Shown piece after piece: positions 1-43,310 of a DNA stretch of 64,000 nucleotides (positions are counted from its first letter, which is position 1; every line of letters starts with the position of its first letter). Made by a program: the position numbers and the translations under genes. A model generated the notes under the pieces. It saw nothing but the letters and a program-made list of their open reading frames with translations, searched no databases and had not been told where the DNA came from. This DNA is from Atrina japonica (Eukaryota > Mollusca > Bivalvia > Pterioida > Pinnidae), in assembly GCA_030159075.1 (NCBI GenBank), contig BROG01000443.1, positions 372,001 to 436,000 on the forward strand. The letters are read 5' to 3'.

Positions 1-179
1 ATGTACGATAAAGCAATGTACAAACCCCAACATGACGTACCTAATGATCTGTACGATCATATGTCTGCAAAATGACACGTAACAGAACCGAGGACATTGT
101 CCATAATTCACCGAAGTAAAATGTACAATGTAATGATACATGTAATGTAGCTGATGAAATTTCCAAAAACGTACTGCCA

Positions 180-480
180 TAGAGGGGCATTAGGTTTTTT
201 CCCAAGAAATTCTTTTCTTTTTAGCTCACCTGAACCAAAGGGGAGGCGGCGTTTTTTTCATATTGTCAAACCTCTAAAGGGATTTTTCTGAAACTTAAGA
301 GGAAGCAGGTACTCAATGTCCCATACCAATTTTGCGTTTTTGTCCAGTTCAACTCAGGGGTGGATCCAGGGTGGGGCAAAATAGGTCTCAAGGGGGTACC
401 CTCATTGAAAATCATCATCTCCAGAACTACTGCATTGCATCTGAGGCATTTAAATGGATGCATGATTCAATTTGGTGTTT
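180..480. repeat. Dispersed repeat with AGCTCACCTGAAC end (same family as 51995-53670)
   Basis: Holds the phrases GGTGGATCCAGGGTGGGGCA, a GGGGGTACC run and AGCTCACCTGAACCAAAGG, which recur in the tandem array at 51995-53670 in the opposite sense. Non-coding here. Confidence 0.6.
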
Positions 481-544
481 TTCGAATAAATTGAAAAAAT
501 AATTTTTGACATATTTTTCAGAAAAAATTTAGACAGGCATAAAA

Positions 545-825
545 TTCTGAAATACCTTTTTTTTTACCATTTTGAAAATTGCTTGAGAAACCCAGTTTGG
601 CAATTATTCAATTGCAATTGATTAATTCAACCTTACTGTTTGTACATGCAAACCACATTTGACTTAGCCTGACTTGTACAAAACATATACGAATATAAGA
701 TTGTTATGCCTGTGTAGGGCTCTTAATTGTTATAATAATTGTACATCAAGAACAAGTAGTTAAAATTGAAAAAAAAAATCGAAATAATGTTTTTGGTAAA
801 CAGCTAATGACCCTTTAACGTATAC
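545..825. repeat. Dispersed repeat family B
   Basis: Shares long stretches (TTCAATTGCAATTGATTAA, a TACTGTTTGTA motif, AAATCGAAATAAT, a closing AATGACCCTTTAA) with 21475-21760, 33405-33725 and 57632-57995. Copies in reverse lie at 8730-8945, 10893-11095 and 11588-11795. Confidence 0.75.
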
Positions 826-1096
826 AATGTTTTGATATGAGTATCAGAACTGAGGAGATTGTCAATAACTACTCAAATTGAGTGAAATATACAATAACAT
901 ATGTGTAATAGAACTGATGTTATTGTCATTAACCTTATTACCATTGTAACTACATGAAGTATGACCATTCACTAATAAAACATTCATATGCATAATCAAC
1001 ACAATAGTTTTTTGTAATCAAATGTTCCGATTCAATGCAAAGAAATGAATATCAAGCAAAATCACCAATATAGAAGATTGTAAGAGTGTTTCTCAG

Positions 1097-1360
1097 AATA
1101 GAAGTTTGGACATACAGCTTAAGAAGAGATTACCTGTGGCAATGGAAGTCGATCATAGGAAGACGACTGTCCGCTATTTCAAGGTTGAAAATACAGAAAT
1201 TATGCATATTGGGACCAACAACTGTGTCGATTATCCGAGTAAGGGAGGTGTCCGTTTATTTAAAACAGACGCTAGTAGGCTTATATACCAATGTAAATCG
1301 GGATCTGGACAAACTGTCCGTTATCAGAGGGTGCTGGGTGAATTAAGATGTCCATTATGA
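1097..1360 (+). CDS. Possible terminal exon of an upstream gene, unrecognised
   Basis: An open reading of 87 codons from a good acceptor (GTGTTTCTCAG) to TGA at 1358-1360. It has protein-like composition: charged stretches (QLKKRLP, DHRKTTVRYF), three cysteines and a balanced mix (TNNCVDY, LIYQCKSG, ELRCPL). There is no start codon of its own near the acceptor. I do not recognise a family, and it does not resemble the CTLD, WSC or tail exons of the two receptors. A chance ORF remains possible. Confidence 0.3.
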   Translation, partial: NRSLDIQLKKRLPVAMEVDHRKTTVRYFKVENTEIMHIGTNNCVDYPSKGGVRLFKTDASRLIYQCKSGSGQTVRYQRVLGELRCPL

Positions 1361-1389
1361 TAGGTTTTACTGTATCCTTGTTTTAAATA

Positions 1390-1620
1390 CTGTAAAACCT
1401 GGGAAATTTTCGCTCCTATTTAATTTTCGTCATTTTCGTCCTCAGATGAGAGGTCTTATTTGATACGAAAGTGAAAATTACAAACTAAGTAATTCAAGCA
1501 AGGTAAATACATGACGTGCATGAGACTATGGTGATTGAGGGCGAATTTAAGACCTAGTGAACATGCTTTATGTCGGCGAAGGGCGGAAATAAGCAGGTGC
1601 GAAAATATCCGTGTATACAG
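1390..1620. mobile_element. TA-flanked MITE, CTGTA...TACAG type
   Basis: Starts CTGTAAAACCTGGGAAA and ends TCCGTGTATACAG, with TA on both sides (1388-1389 and 1621-1622). Ends and the internal TTTTCG/CGAAAA segments match the element at 5642-6091. No ORF. TA duplication fits a Tc1/mariner-type non-autonomous element. Confidence 0.6.
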
Positions 1621-1627
1621 TATATAA

Positions 1628-3511
1628 CAAACTATTCATTAAAAGGGGGGTTCATATTAGTATAGTACACATGTATCACAGACGATTGACAGGAAAGGTA
1701 GGACACTTTATGTTTTATGCAGTATTTATATGATTTAAATTAAGGCTACATAAAATATTATATACTCAATAAAACACATTGTTTTAAGTTGTTCAAAGGA
1801 AACCAACCTGAAAACATTCTTTCTCGCATCTGGGATAGGCTGATCAAATTTGGATAGTTTACATTATTATAAACAGTGTATGAATACGTTGTTAATTACA
1901 CATAAATCATACCAAATTTGGTTGAAAGAAAAAAAATATTTTATTTATGTGTACAGTGGGATTTTATTTATTTACGGCTGATGAACAAATACTGAGTGAT
2001 GCTATTAAAACTTAATCATATATACGTGGAAACAAACATGATTTTTAAGTTTCTAGGTGCAAGAAAATTGCTCAAGGATTTCACAGATAGAAAACCAGTC
2101 ATTGGTAAGATGGATCAATATCCAAAACTCGATAAAAACTATATTTATATATTGGAAAAAAAGAAATCACTAGCAATGGTTACATCTATGACGCAGATAT
2201 TTTGAATACTCAAATATGTGTGGAGAGGAAAATAAGCCTAGAGATCTGATTGGTAATTAAAAAAAAACCAAAATGTTTTGTCACTGATAAGTGAAACTAA
2301 AGTGATACATATCTGAAGAACAGTATGACTTAAAGATTTGACCGGAGGAGAGATTGTAATGAAGAAAAAGACTTTCTTTAAAATTGGAAATATCTTCATT
2401 GCATTTTTAAAAAAAATAGGATCAACATTTAGACGAATGAGGTGATCAAGACCCATCGTTTCTAAGCTGTTTGAGTTCTTTATTTTATTGTTTGTTTATT
2501 TGTTTGATTTATTGTTGTTTATATTCCGCAAAGAATTTTCCTCTGAATTGGAAATGTCAGCAGCCAGCTGTACATGGATTTTCATACATTTTGACCTGTG
2601 CTATGAACTTACGCCAATACTGTTAGGGTTCTTTATTGCGCCGGCCGTGACACGTGACCTTAGTGTATAGCATCGTCCAAAGTTCGTTTGTCAATCGCAT
2701 GGCAATGGAACAGTCACTGTTATTCAAAAACCAATGGAAAGTTTCGAATTTTAGACTGCTAAGCCACATGTTGATTATAGTTCCCGTAGTTACTTACTGA
2801 GAATTTACTAAAACTTAAATGTACGCCAAAATATTTTTTTACAATTAAACTGCGTGTAAACATGGTGGTGGATTTACATTTATAATTTGCGGACTATAAA
2901 TATGAACGCATCACTGTTGTTTGAAGCCCATACCAGTACATCATTTTCGAATGTTAGTTTACATTTAAGCTATTCCGCGTTTATTATCCATGGATTTCTA
3001 ACGAATTCAGGGAACAAATGATATTATTTTTATGACTGGGTGTAATTGTTGTTAGACAGGACATTTTGAAGTTTCCTGAAAGTAGAGTTTTCCGGAGAAA
3101 TTTGAACAATGATCTTCTCTTTCCTCGTAACACTTCTGAAAATAATAAATATACTGTACTTTGTTAAATTAAGTTGTATATATGTTCAAACACGGACTTC
3201 TATTCATGATAAATTAACATAAAAATGGCTACCGGAGCAATTGATTTGAGTCTTGTCGTCTGTAAAGAACACCTTATATTACACTGATAAATACGTGGTC
3301 AAATTTATGTATGTCGGGTATAAATAAACGGATGAGTCTATATAAAGGTATCTTGTATACTATATATGTCATATATGACTTAATTCAGAAAAGCATGATT
3401 GTTAGAATCCCCCTCCTTATATTCCCTGAACATGATTAAGTTGTATTGACACGCTGTTTAATCGTTTTATCCTGATGAAAGGACCGCAATGTTGTCCGTG
3501 CGTATTCATTG

Positions 3512-3557
<46 letters not shown>

Positions 3558-5638
3558 TAATAATAGTAACAATGATGATAATACGTATAATATGTTGAAC
3601 AGTAAAAAAAAGCGGAGAAGAGAGGAAAAAACAAGAAAAATTATGACGATGATGAAGAAAACAGAAAAAACCAAGAAAAAAATATTTGTTTGAATAATTA
3701 CATAAAAATACATTACTAGGACATTCCAAGTTACTTTTCATGAATTTGAATAATTTCGCAACACTTATAACAGTCTATATCTTTTGCCTTTATTGAAATA
3801 ATCGTAAAATTTAATATCTTAAAAAGCGTACATTCTGAGGCAACAATTAATTCGGCATCTTTATTGATACGTTCTGTTAATGTAATTTACTAATCCAACT
3901 GAAAATCATATATGTCTGGCGTTTGATTTGGAGCTGATCAACTAAACATCTAGCGTTTACTCAATCAAGTTCAGTCCCTATATTCTTCTACTGCAGATTC
4001 ATTGAATGCATCAGCAACAATGGCGGATATAGGAAGCTTTGAAATATATATAATTTTGTATGACACGACTGCGAAATGTGCAGATAGGGAGGCTTGCGAG
4101 GGTTTCAAGACCTACCCCGACATTTTCAGAGTTTTAATTGCATTTTGTGTTTTCTTGCGTATATTGGGCGCCGGTTTTAGAGTAAAAAGTTCGACAGGCT
4201 CTCAGAGAAGAACACTCGACAAAAAGTCGACTGAGTGCACATAATTCATTGCCTATTTTATATAAAATATACCGATTGTTTTATAACAGAGAATAAGGAA
4301 TAAATTCTCCAGCGGTTTGGCATACCTATTTGCATATAATTTCCGAAGTGTTGATTTGCCTTGTGTACGAGTTCACCAGCACCACCATAAATAAACATTA
4401 TAGGTAAATGCCTATATTAGTACCTCATTCCCTGGTTCTTTCAAAACGATACTTAAAATTAAATTACTGCATTCAGAAAGAGATACATTTAAAACAAAAT
4501 TTATTCTACAAGAATGAAAACAAAATATTACGCAGGTCTATGCACATTTTGATCTGTGGTAACTAAATATTTATAATGCACGCGTGTATCTCGGTGTGAC
4601 CCAACTGACTTCATTTATTATTTTCAAATTTATATTAGCAATCCGCACATCAAAACTCTTTTGGCTTTATCAAGCATACGCTATTACTTAAAACAACGTT
4701 CCACAACGTTATCTTTGCTAGTCAACGACTATTATCCAATGTTCATGTTAAATGCACATAAAACCCCGTCAGAACATATCCGGACAATGTCCGGACAAAA
4801 CCCGTCTTTAGTATCTCCCATAGCATCCGGTTTCAACTCGCTTATGGTCAGAGACAACTAAATAGTTTTCCACAGGCAACAATGTTAACGTTTTCCTGTA
4901 TATCTCATCTTTCCAGTGACCATTTTGTTTTTCTCTCGCATGTGCATATGTCAACCCCAGCAGTTTCGCAGTGAATGGACAGAGAACCTTCTATTCAGAT
5001 ACTTCTCAGAAATTGGCTCTAATGATATCAAAGTACCAGTAAAAATTATGCTGATTCAGCATTTCCAATTCTTTATACATTTTTTACTGTGTAAAAATAT
5101 AGAAATATGTTCATTGAAACAATATAAACCAATCAGACACCAGGTTACATTCAAAATAGCAGCCCTGCTTTTCCAACCAACCAATTTAAAGGGTATTTAG
5201 TTGTCTCTGACCTTATACATTTCTGCGTGGACCTCAGGGTCCACGGAATAACAATTTTTTCCATGTAATCTGTGTTCAGCCTGGCCTAAATAGAGAGAAA
5301 GGCCATCGCTCAGGACTCCTGATAGGTCTTTACTAGCACCACAGCAGCAGGCGTTACAAGTCTTGATTGGTCGTAAATATTTCTCATACAAAAATAGCGA
5401 TCATGATATCACTGATTCTGTTTATATACATGTAGTAGTAATAATTCCAAAGGACCCAAAATTTGATTGATGCTCCCGAGGTATCCAAGACTTATACAAG
5501 ATCAGTCGGTAGGCACAGCATGGATAACTACCTGGTGTTCAGTTCAATTATAATCCGATGATTTTATTATGGCAATTATTAACATTTTCTTACCTTTTGT
5601 GTGCTTCAGAGAAAAGAGTTACACACAAAGAGAAATTG
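1628..5638. other. Intergenic stretch without a supported gene
   Basis: AT-rich DNA with scattered short ORFs only. An (ATA)n tract lies at about 3516-3571. The ORF at 4002-4244 has no splice or homology support. Nothing else recognised. Confidence 0.5.
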
Positions 5639-5641
5639 ATA

Positions 5642-6091
5642 CTGTATACAGGGTTATTTTCGCCCTAATGCACATGCAAACGGTTTGGCCCCGTTTTAAA
5701 TTGCCCAGACTTTTATTATTAAAAATAGGTGAGTTTACCAGTTTACCACTGACGACTAGGGCGATAGCCGGCCTGGCTCAGTCGGTAGCGCGCTCGACTC
5801 TGGATCGTGAGGTCGTGAGTTCGAGTCCCGCCGAGCGCCGTCGGATGAGACAGTAAAAACTGGACGTCCCGTGATACAGTAGGTGTCGGCACATAAAAGA
5901 TCCCTTACTGCTCAATGGCCATAAGTGCCGAGCATAGGCCAAAATTTGAAGCCCTTCACCGGCATTTGGTGACGTCTCCATATGAGTGAAATATTCCTGA
6001 GTGGGACGTTAAACAACAATAAACAAACTAATAAACGACTAGGGCGAAAGTGTCGAAAATAAAACGGGGGCGAAATTTTCCCTGTATACAG
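5642..6091. mobile_element. MITE with CTGTATACAGGG ends, interrupted by a SINE
   Basis: Perfect 12-bp terminal inverted repeats CTGTATACAGGG / CCCTGTATACAG, extended imperfectly by TTATTTTCGCCC / GGGCGAAATTTT, flanked by TA at 5640-5641 and 6092-6093. The 270-bp SINE at 5765-6034 sits inside it. Confidence 0.8.
5765..6034 (+). mobile_element. tRNA-derived SINE, full length
   Basis: The head is tRNA-like: A box TGGCTCAGTCGGTAGCGC and B box GAGTTCGAGTCCC, but it is not a foldable tRNA gene. The body runs through GGCACATAAAAGATCCC to GTGGGACGTTAAACAACAAT, with an A-rich tail. It is flanked by a perfect 13-bp target duplication ACGACTAGGGCGA (5752-5764 and 6035-6047). The family resembles molluscan SINEs such as the RUDI type; the name is from memory. 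Confidence 0.85.
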
Positions 6092-6184
6092 TAGTTTCAA
6101 GTTTATCCGCGTGTATTATACACATCATTTACTATTAAAGGTCTGACATGATCGTGTGGACGATTTGATACAATTCAGGGGCCT

Positions 6185-6312
6185 GTTTTACGAAAGATCC
6201 TAAGTCTTAGTTCTAATTGTCAAAGGACTGACCAATCAGCGATGCGTAGCCATGGTAGTTAGGACTAAAAGTTAGGATTTAGGACTTAAGACCTTTCGTT
6301 AAACGTGCCTTA
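6185..6312. mobile_element. Fold-back MITE
   Basis: Imperfect inverted halves: CTGTTTTACGAAAGATCC... against ...ACCTTTCGTTAAACGTGCC, with CTAAGTCTTAG and TTAGGACTTAAG inside. No coding content. Confidence 0.55.
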
Positions 6313-6455
6313 GAACGCAAAACACTTATGCATCTATATTCATTTCCGCCCTTCTCGCACAAGATATATGTGTATTGTTTTTAGCAAAACTTTATTTTAA
6401 GACCGACTACTATCAGTGGGTAAATGTACTTAGTTATCGTTTAGTTTTAGTCTCA

Positions 6456-18436
<11,981 letters not shown>

Positions 18437-18634
18437 CACAGACAAGAAAAAATTAATAATTGCATTAAAGTCAACGTTTCGCACATTGTGCGTTCGGTGT
18501 ATAATGCTTCGTTTGTTGCTACGATGATTCACTGTTACTTATTTGATAATATTTGTCGAGTGTTCTGTACCTGTAGTAGCAAGATGTTACCACTCTATTT
18601 TGATGAGTTTAAATATGAATTTATGCAGTGTCGG

Positions 18635-18792
18635 TAGGGGATGATGAGGTCGACAGAAGATGCGTAGGTCGACAGAAGATGCTTAGGTCGGAAGAGGATG
18701 CGGTTGGCAGGGGATGTGTAGTTCAGCAGAGTATGCTAAATTCGACAGGATGCATAGGTCTGTAGGGATGCATATGTTGGCAGAGGCTGCTT
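18635..18792. repeat. Degenerate minisatellite of about 20 bp
   Basis: Repeats of AGGTCGACAGAAGATGC with drift, just past the gene 1 stop, probably in its 3' UTR or flank. Confidence 0.75.
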
Positions 18793-18841
18793 TATTTTTC
18801 ATTCTCAAACAACAACCGATGAAACATAATATGAAATTTTT

Positions 18842-18847
18842 AATAAA
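18842..18847 (+). terminator. Candidate poly(A) signal, gene 1
   Basis: AATAAA about 405 nt after the gene 1 stop; the first canonical hexamer noticed downstream. In such AT-rich DNA the motif is common, so this is tentative. Confidence 0.3.
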
Positions 18848-19711
18848 AAAATTAATTATATTTTAGAAAAAAGTGAAAAACCATAATGTTTCTTTTATCA
18901 ACATTGCAAATACTGTCTTTCTTCATGCTAAACATTAACATTTTGCAGAATAAAATTTGAAAGAAAACATTTGAGGCTGGCTTGCTCTTTAAGTGCCCGT
19001 TTATTGCAAAAAGTGAAGTTTCTGAGGTCATTATAGTACATACTTGGACATGTAGAGATTGGTCAAGATCTGTAGAAAAATGACTCATTTTCCGATCACC
19101 TTTCCACGTATTTAGTGAAAGTGTACAAAGAAGTAGATATGAATGATGGAAGTTTGTGACATACGAATTACATCACAGGATCCTGTATTTGACCCCTTTG
19201 CGCCCCAAAAAGAAAATATTTCAACATTAATCAACATTTTACACTTATCTATGCAATATGGGAAGTAAGCAATAATAATTTCACCCATACTTTGAGCAAC
19301 GACTAGCATTTGTCATTACACTATGTTATTCGATGAATAACTCGGATGACCGTTGACCGGCTTGTCTACTCTACAAATATGAACCGGGTACGTTATCGTC
19401 CCAATATATACATGCATATTAACATGTATCTTTAGACTATTTATAACAGAAAGAAACATTTATGTATTATTACAACCGATGTATATATATATATATACAT
19501 GCAGGTACACGGGCACACATGGTGTGTGCTGTCGCCGGGGGTTGGGGGAGTGAGATGGCATAGCACCGGATCGATATGGAACGACAAATGGGTCGGTACT
19601 GTAATACAAATGTAAATGTATATATTTAATATACTACACATTACTAGAGTCTTAACAGAACATTTGGACTCTTTCCTCATCATGAAAATGAAAACTAAAT
19701 TACGACCAATT

Positions 19712-19960
19712 TTGGTTGTTTTATTGTTGAACTTTCCACTTAAAAATCTTTCACTCGTATGGAGTGGTGGAGGGGTTCAAAGTTTGGCCTCTGCTCGGCA
19801 CTTACGGTTATTGAGCAGTGAGGGTTCTTTAACGTGCCGACACCTACTGTGACATTGGACCTGGGTTTTTACTGTCTCATTCCGAAAGAACAGGAATCGG
19901 ACCTGCCGTCGGCTGGACTGAACTCACGATTTAAACGATCAAGAAGAGCGATCACGATGA
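19712..19960 (-). mobile_element. tRNA-derived SINE, diverged and truncated
   Basis: Minus-strand copy of the 5765-6034 family (AAAAATCTTTCACTCGTATG, GGCACTTACGGTTATTGAGC, GGACTGAACTCACGAT); the head is eroded. Confidence 0.65.
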
Positions 19961-20282
19961 AAAAGGATCACGATGAACTATCGCGAAGTGTCACTTACAA
20001 ATCTAAACTACAAAATAATCCGGGTATCATAACCGGTTAACATAAATATTGAAACGGGTCATCTTCGACGGGTATCTGTGTAAATATTCTCATGTAGAAA
20101 ATTTAGTTTTTCTACGGCGGGCCAATTCTTCACGTTACACCAGAAGTACCCGACAAAAGTAAGTGTTGATGATAGGAATTGATTAATCATTTGCGCCTGA
20201 GAAAATAGCATCAAGTTGGTTCCGGATGATATATGAATGTTTGAACGACGTAAAATGCACTGTTATCCTGACTGTGTCCTTC

Positions 20283-20424
<142 letters not shown>

Positions 20425-20453
20425 GTATGTCTGCAATTGTTTGGATTTTTAAT

Positions 20454-20675
20454 GATGTTTAACACCACACTCAACAATTTTTCAGTTTTTCATGGTGGAG
20501 TAGAGAATCCGGTTACATTGTACCCGGTAAGAACCCATCGGCTTTCCTCAAGTAAACTGGCATACTTCCTCACAAAAATCAGTTGAGGTTCCAGTGGGTC
20601 TCGAACGTGCACTGACCAGAGACTTCGTGTTTTTAAGAGCGATGCTCTAACCACCTGGCCAAGGAGTCCCAAACA
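20454..20675 (-). mobile_element. Second tRNA-derived SINE family
   Basis: On the minus strand the head reads TTGGCCAGGTGGTTAGAGC (A-box type) and CGTTCGAGACCC (B-box type). The body ends AACACCACACTCAACAAT on the plus strand. A headless relative lies at 23050-23190. Confidence 0.7.
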
Positions 20676-22441
20676 TAAACATAAATATAGGTTATAGGTT
20701 TGCTAAAAGAGTCTAAGACAAATGTACAAGACAACAGTTATCTTAATAAGTATTCTCAATAATCCAGAAATGATGAATAATTACCGAAATTAAATCGTCT
20801 CTATTGATCGTCACCAGGGGTATGCCCCTTTATATCACGTATTGTTTTGGTACTAGAGCTAGAGCTCTGCTATCAATTTAATTTCATTCAAGCAAATTAG
20901 CTCCATTGAAATTTTAAGTGTTTCTTTTGAAGATGTTTCGTTTCACAAATGTTTATACTTAAAATGGCCAATATCAAACATCCCATGACCTAACATCATA
21001 TAATATATATCGGCAATTTTTGGATTCAATCTTGAGCGACAGAAAACTAATTAGTGATACTGATGGAACGGCAGAACAACATACATATATTTCGATATAC
21101 TTGTTCTTTATACTGTGTATGTCATTTTGTGAACTCTTGTTTTCTGATTCGTTAATTGCTGTTATTACTTCTCTCTATGGTATTTGTGATGCATTTAGAC
21201 ACGTCAGCTTTATGAGAAGTGTCAAACACTGATCAGTGCTATGGATTTGTGTCAACGAAATATTAATATTGTTGACGATCCTGGTTCTCGTCAGAAGGAT
21301 CCGTCGCTCTTGTCTTCACATAAAGCCTTTGACAGAAGAGTTTAAAAGGGATATTACTTGCGGTTAAAAAAAAATCTTTCCATTTTTACTACTTAGATTG
21401 GTATTTTATGACAAAACGTAGATACAGTGATATAGATGTTTTCTAAATTACTGTAAAGTAAAAGACCTAGTCTGGCAATTATTCGTTTACAAATGGTTGA
21501 TTCGACCTTACTTTTTGTATATGCATTGGACACTGGACCTTATCGTGAACATTGCTTGAGAAAACCAGGTTTGGCATTTTTTGTCACCCTTACTGTTTGT
21601 ATATGAATACCAGAGTGGACCTGATTTTATATTCACACTATATATATAGGATTTCGAGATTTCTTTGCCTACGTATTCTTATGTGTTATTGTACTTCACG
21701 TACAAGTAGTAAAAGTAAAAAAACATCGAAATAATTGTTTGGGGTCTTCATATGCAAATGCATCTTAACCTTACCAGGAAGAAACATATTTAGAGGGAAA
21801 ATACTTAAAGCTGAACAACGAAGATAAAAAGCTTTTAAACTTTTAATAAAAAAAAGAAAATGTGTTGAAAAAATGTTTTGAAACATTCCCACTTCATATC
21901 CCTATAAAGCTGACATATTTGTAATTATTTCTCCAGAAAAGCAAGTCCCACAGCAGGTATAAAAGGCGGATTAGGTATGTTTGTCGTCATTGCATATCTG
22001 TACTCGCATACAAACAGCAACAAACAGAGAAATGGTTAGTGCATCCATAGTAAACCCAAAAGTTATTCCATTTTTCAAAAGATCAATCCCTTTCCAAAAC
22101 ATAAACGAAGCGATCTGCTTCTTACTGCCATTCGGCCATTGAGCCATGTTTGTTCTTCCGGTAAACAGAAAGGTGTTCCGAAAGAAGTAACATGGCTCAA
22201 AAGTTTTTATCTTCGTAGTTCAGCTTTAAATAAAATACAGGACAATGTGAAAGCCTCGATTTAGAAACAGCGTATTTAAAATCATTTTCCTTTGCTACGA
22301 ACATATGCTATTTTCGGAAGTCATTACTAATACTAGTTCTATGATATATAACCTCGCTGTAGATGCGATAGCCAAACTTTAAAAAAGATTAACGGACTAT
22401 TGTAAGCGGGACTTAACTAACATCAGTAGTGTAGCTGAAGT

Positions 22442-41527
<19,086 letters not shown>

Positions 41528-41659
41528 ATGAATGTTGAATAATTGGACTAAAATATAACTGAAAATACGTGCTATGACGATAAATGAAAATTGAAAAAAC
41601 CGCATCTAATGACGTACGGTCTATATATATATATGTATCTATGTATGTATATTTCATCC

Positions 41660-42180
41660 TAGTTAAATCTTATTATAGAAGATTATTAAATTTCGTTTCA
41701 TTCATCGATTAAAATTTATTTTACTTTAGATTATCTATCACTATTGTTTTTCTTTTCAACTATATAATTATTAATTCTCTTTAATATTATATCATAGATC
41801 TTTTATTATCCTTTAAATTTTCGATTTTTAAATAAAATTCTTTCAAATCCTCTATTATGATATATACACTTTTAGATAATCTATTATTATGAATTATCTT
41901 TTAAAATGATCTATAATTATTAATTCTGTTATAAATTATTGATTGTTATCAATTATCTTTTAGATTACATATCATTAATTATTATCTTTTAGATCATTTA
42001 TCAATTCTTTCTGGAATTATCAATCAATACCAATCGTATTTTAAAGTTATTGATTATTATTAATTTCATTTTTATTTATCTATTATTATCTATTCTCTTT
42101 TAAATTATTTATTATCAATAATAACCTTAAATCATCTACTAGAATTTTTATCATATATATCATCTATCATTGTTATTAAT
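41660..42180. other. TA-rich low-complexity stretch downstream of gene 2
   Basis: Loosely repetitive ATTATCTTTTA-type words; similar text at 43740-43990. Probably includes the 3' UTR of gene 2. Confidence 0.5.
41831..41836 (+). terminator. Candidate poly(A) signal, gene 2
   Basis: AATAAA about 304 nt after the gene 2 stop. A second candidate lies near 42379. Tentative, for the same compositional reason. Confidence 0.35.
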
Positions 42181-42584
42181 TATTATTATGTATGTGCACG
42201 CATGCATGTATGTATTCATGAGTGTTAATGTATTCATGTAGACTCTTCATTATTTGATGTACATATAAGTGATTGATCTAAGGGCCCTAACCCGAGTAAC
42301 TATAATTACATACTTTCTTCACTCACGTCGGAAACAGGAAAATGGGCGATGTCTTTTTTTCATTTAACTCATTGGGATGAATAAACGTCAGCTATCTTAC
42401 ACAATTTGTTGTATAACTTTTTTCATAATATTTTATTTATGATTCTACTTAATGTTGTGAAACATTAGTTCCAAATATTCAGAAAGGTAAGTAAGGCCTA
42501 TTCGACAATTTAATGTTAAAACTGATTAACGGGAAAGTACTCCAAATAAGTAAAGTTACGTACCAATAGAATTGCGAAAGCTTT

Positions 42585-42938
42585 AAAATATGAAATATAA
42601 TGATCACAGTTGCTGCTGAAACATCATTCACATTTTTACAATGGAATGCTTCAATAGAATGATGTCATGACTTCTTAACATGAACGACAAAGAAAAACTT
42701 TTAAATATGAAATATGATGAACACAGTTGCTGCCGAAACATCATTCACATTTTTACAATGGAATGCTCCTAGGGAATGATGTCATTACTTCTAAACATGA
42801 ACGACAAAGTAAAACTTTTAAATATGAAATATGATGAACACAGTTGCTGCTGAAACACCATTCACATTTTTACAATGGAATACTCCAAAAGAATGATATC
42901 ATGACATCTTAACTTGAACGACAAAGTAAAGTCTATAT
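42585..42938. repeat. 117-bp tandem repeat, three units
   Basis: Units start at 42588, 42705 and 42822 (ATATGAAATAT...), with shared GAACACAGTTGCTGCYGAAA, TTTTTACAATGGAAT and TGAACGACAAAG. Confidence 0.92.
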
Positions 42939-43144
42939 CTGATAATAATGTTTGGCGCCATAAAGGTATTTTCTGTCAATCGACACTATACTTATGTTCA
43001 TAGTTATGCAAAAACTTCTGTTAAAGATTGGTTCGTGTTCTTTTTAGATATTTTAAGAATAAATGATATTGAGATTTTAAAATTTCCGAGGTAAGCCCAG
43101 CGGACAGTAAGTAAGATATATCTGGGAAATTAAATCAAAAAAAT

Positions 43145-43310
43145 ATTTTCATTATCCAGAGTTACCACCGTTCGTAGCAGGTATCAATTTTGGCGTCATA
43201 TGTTTGTGCGAAAACGACTTTGATTTCTCACGTAAAAACATGACGTCACAATCGACACCTGCTGACACATGCAAGATAACTCTGACTAACAAAAAGACAG
43301 AAGTAGGGTC
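43145..43310. mobile_element. MITE, second copy (see 28808-29015)
   Basis: Same element in inverse orientation: CATTATCCAGAGTTACCACC at one end, ATGACGTCACAATCGACACC and AACTCTGACTAAC at the other. Confidence 0.8.

Noticed and set aside
4002..4244. 80-codon ORF
   Set aside because: No splice context or family resemblance.
5770..5845. tRNA gene on the + strand
   Set aside because: A and B boxes are present, but there is no proper acceptor stem or cloverleaf, and the segment is the head of a SINE with its own target duplication.
20590..20670. tRNA gene on the - strand
   Set aside because: Same reason: a tRNA-like SINE head with no cloverleaf and a conserved non-tRNA body.
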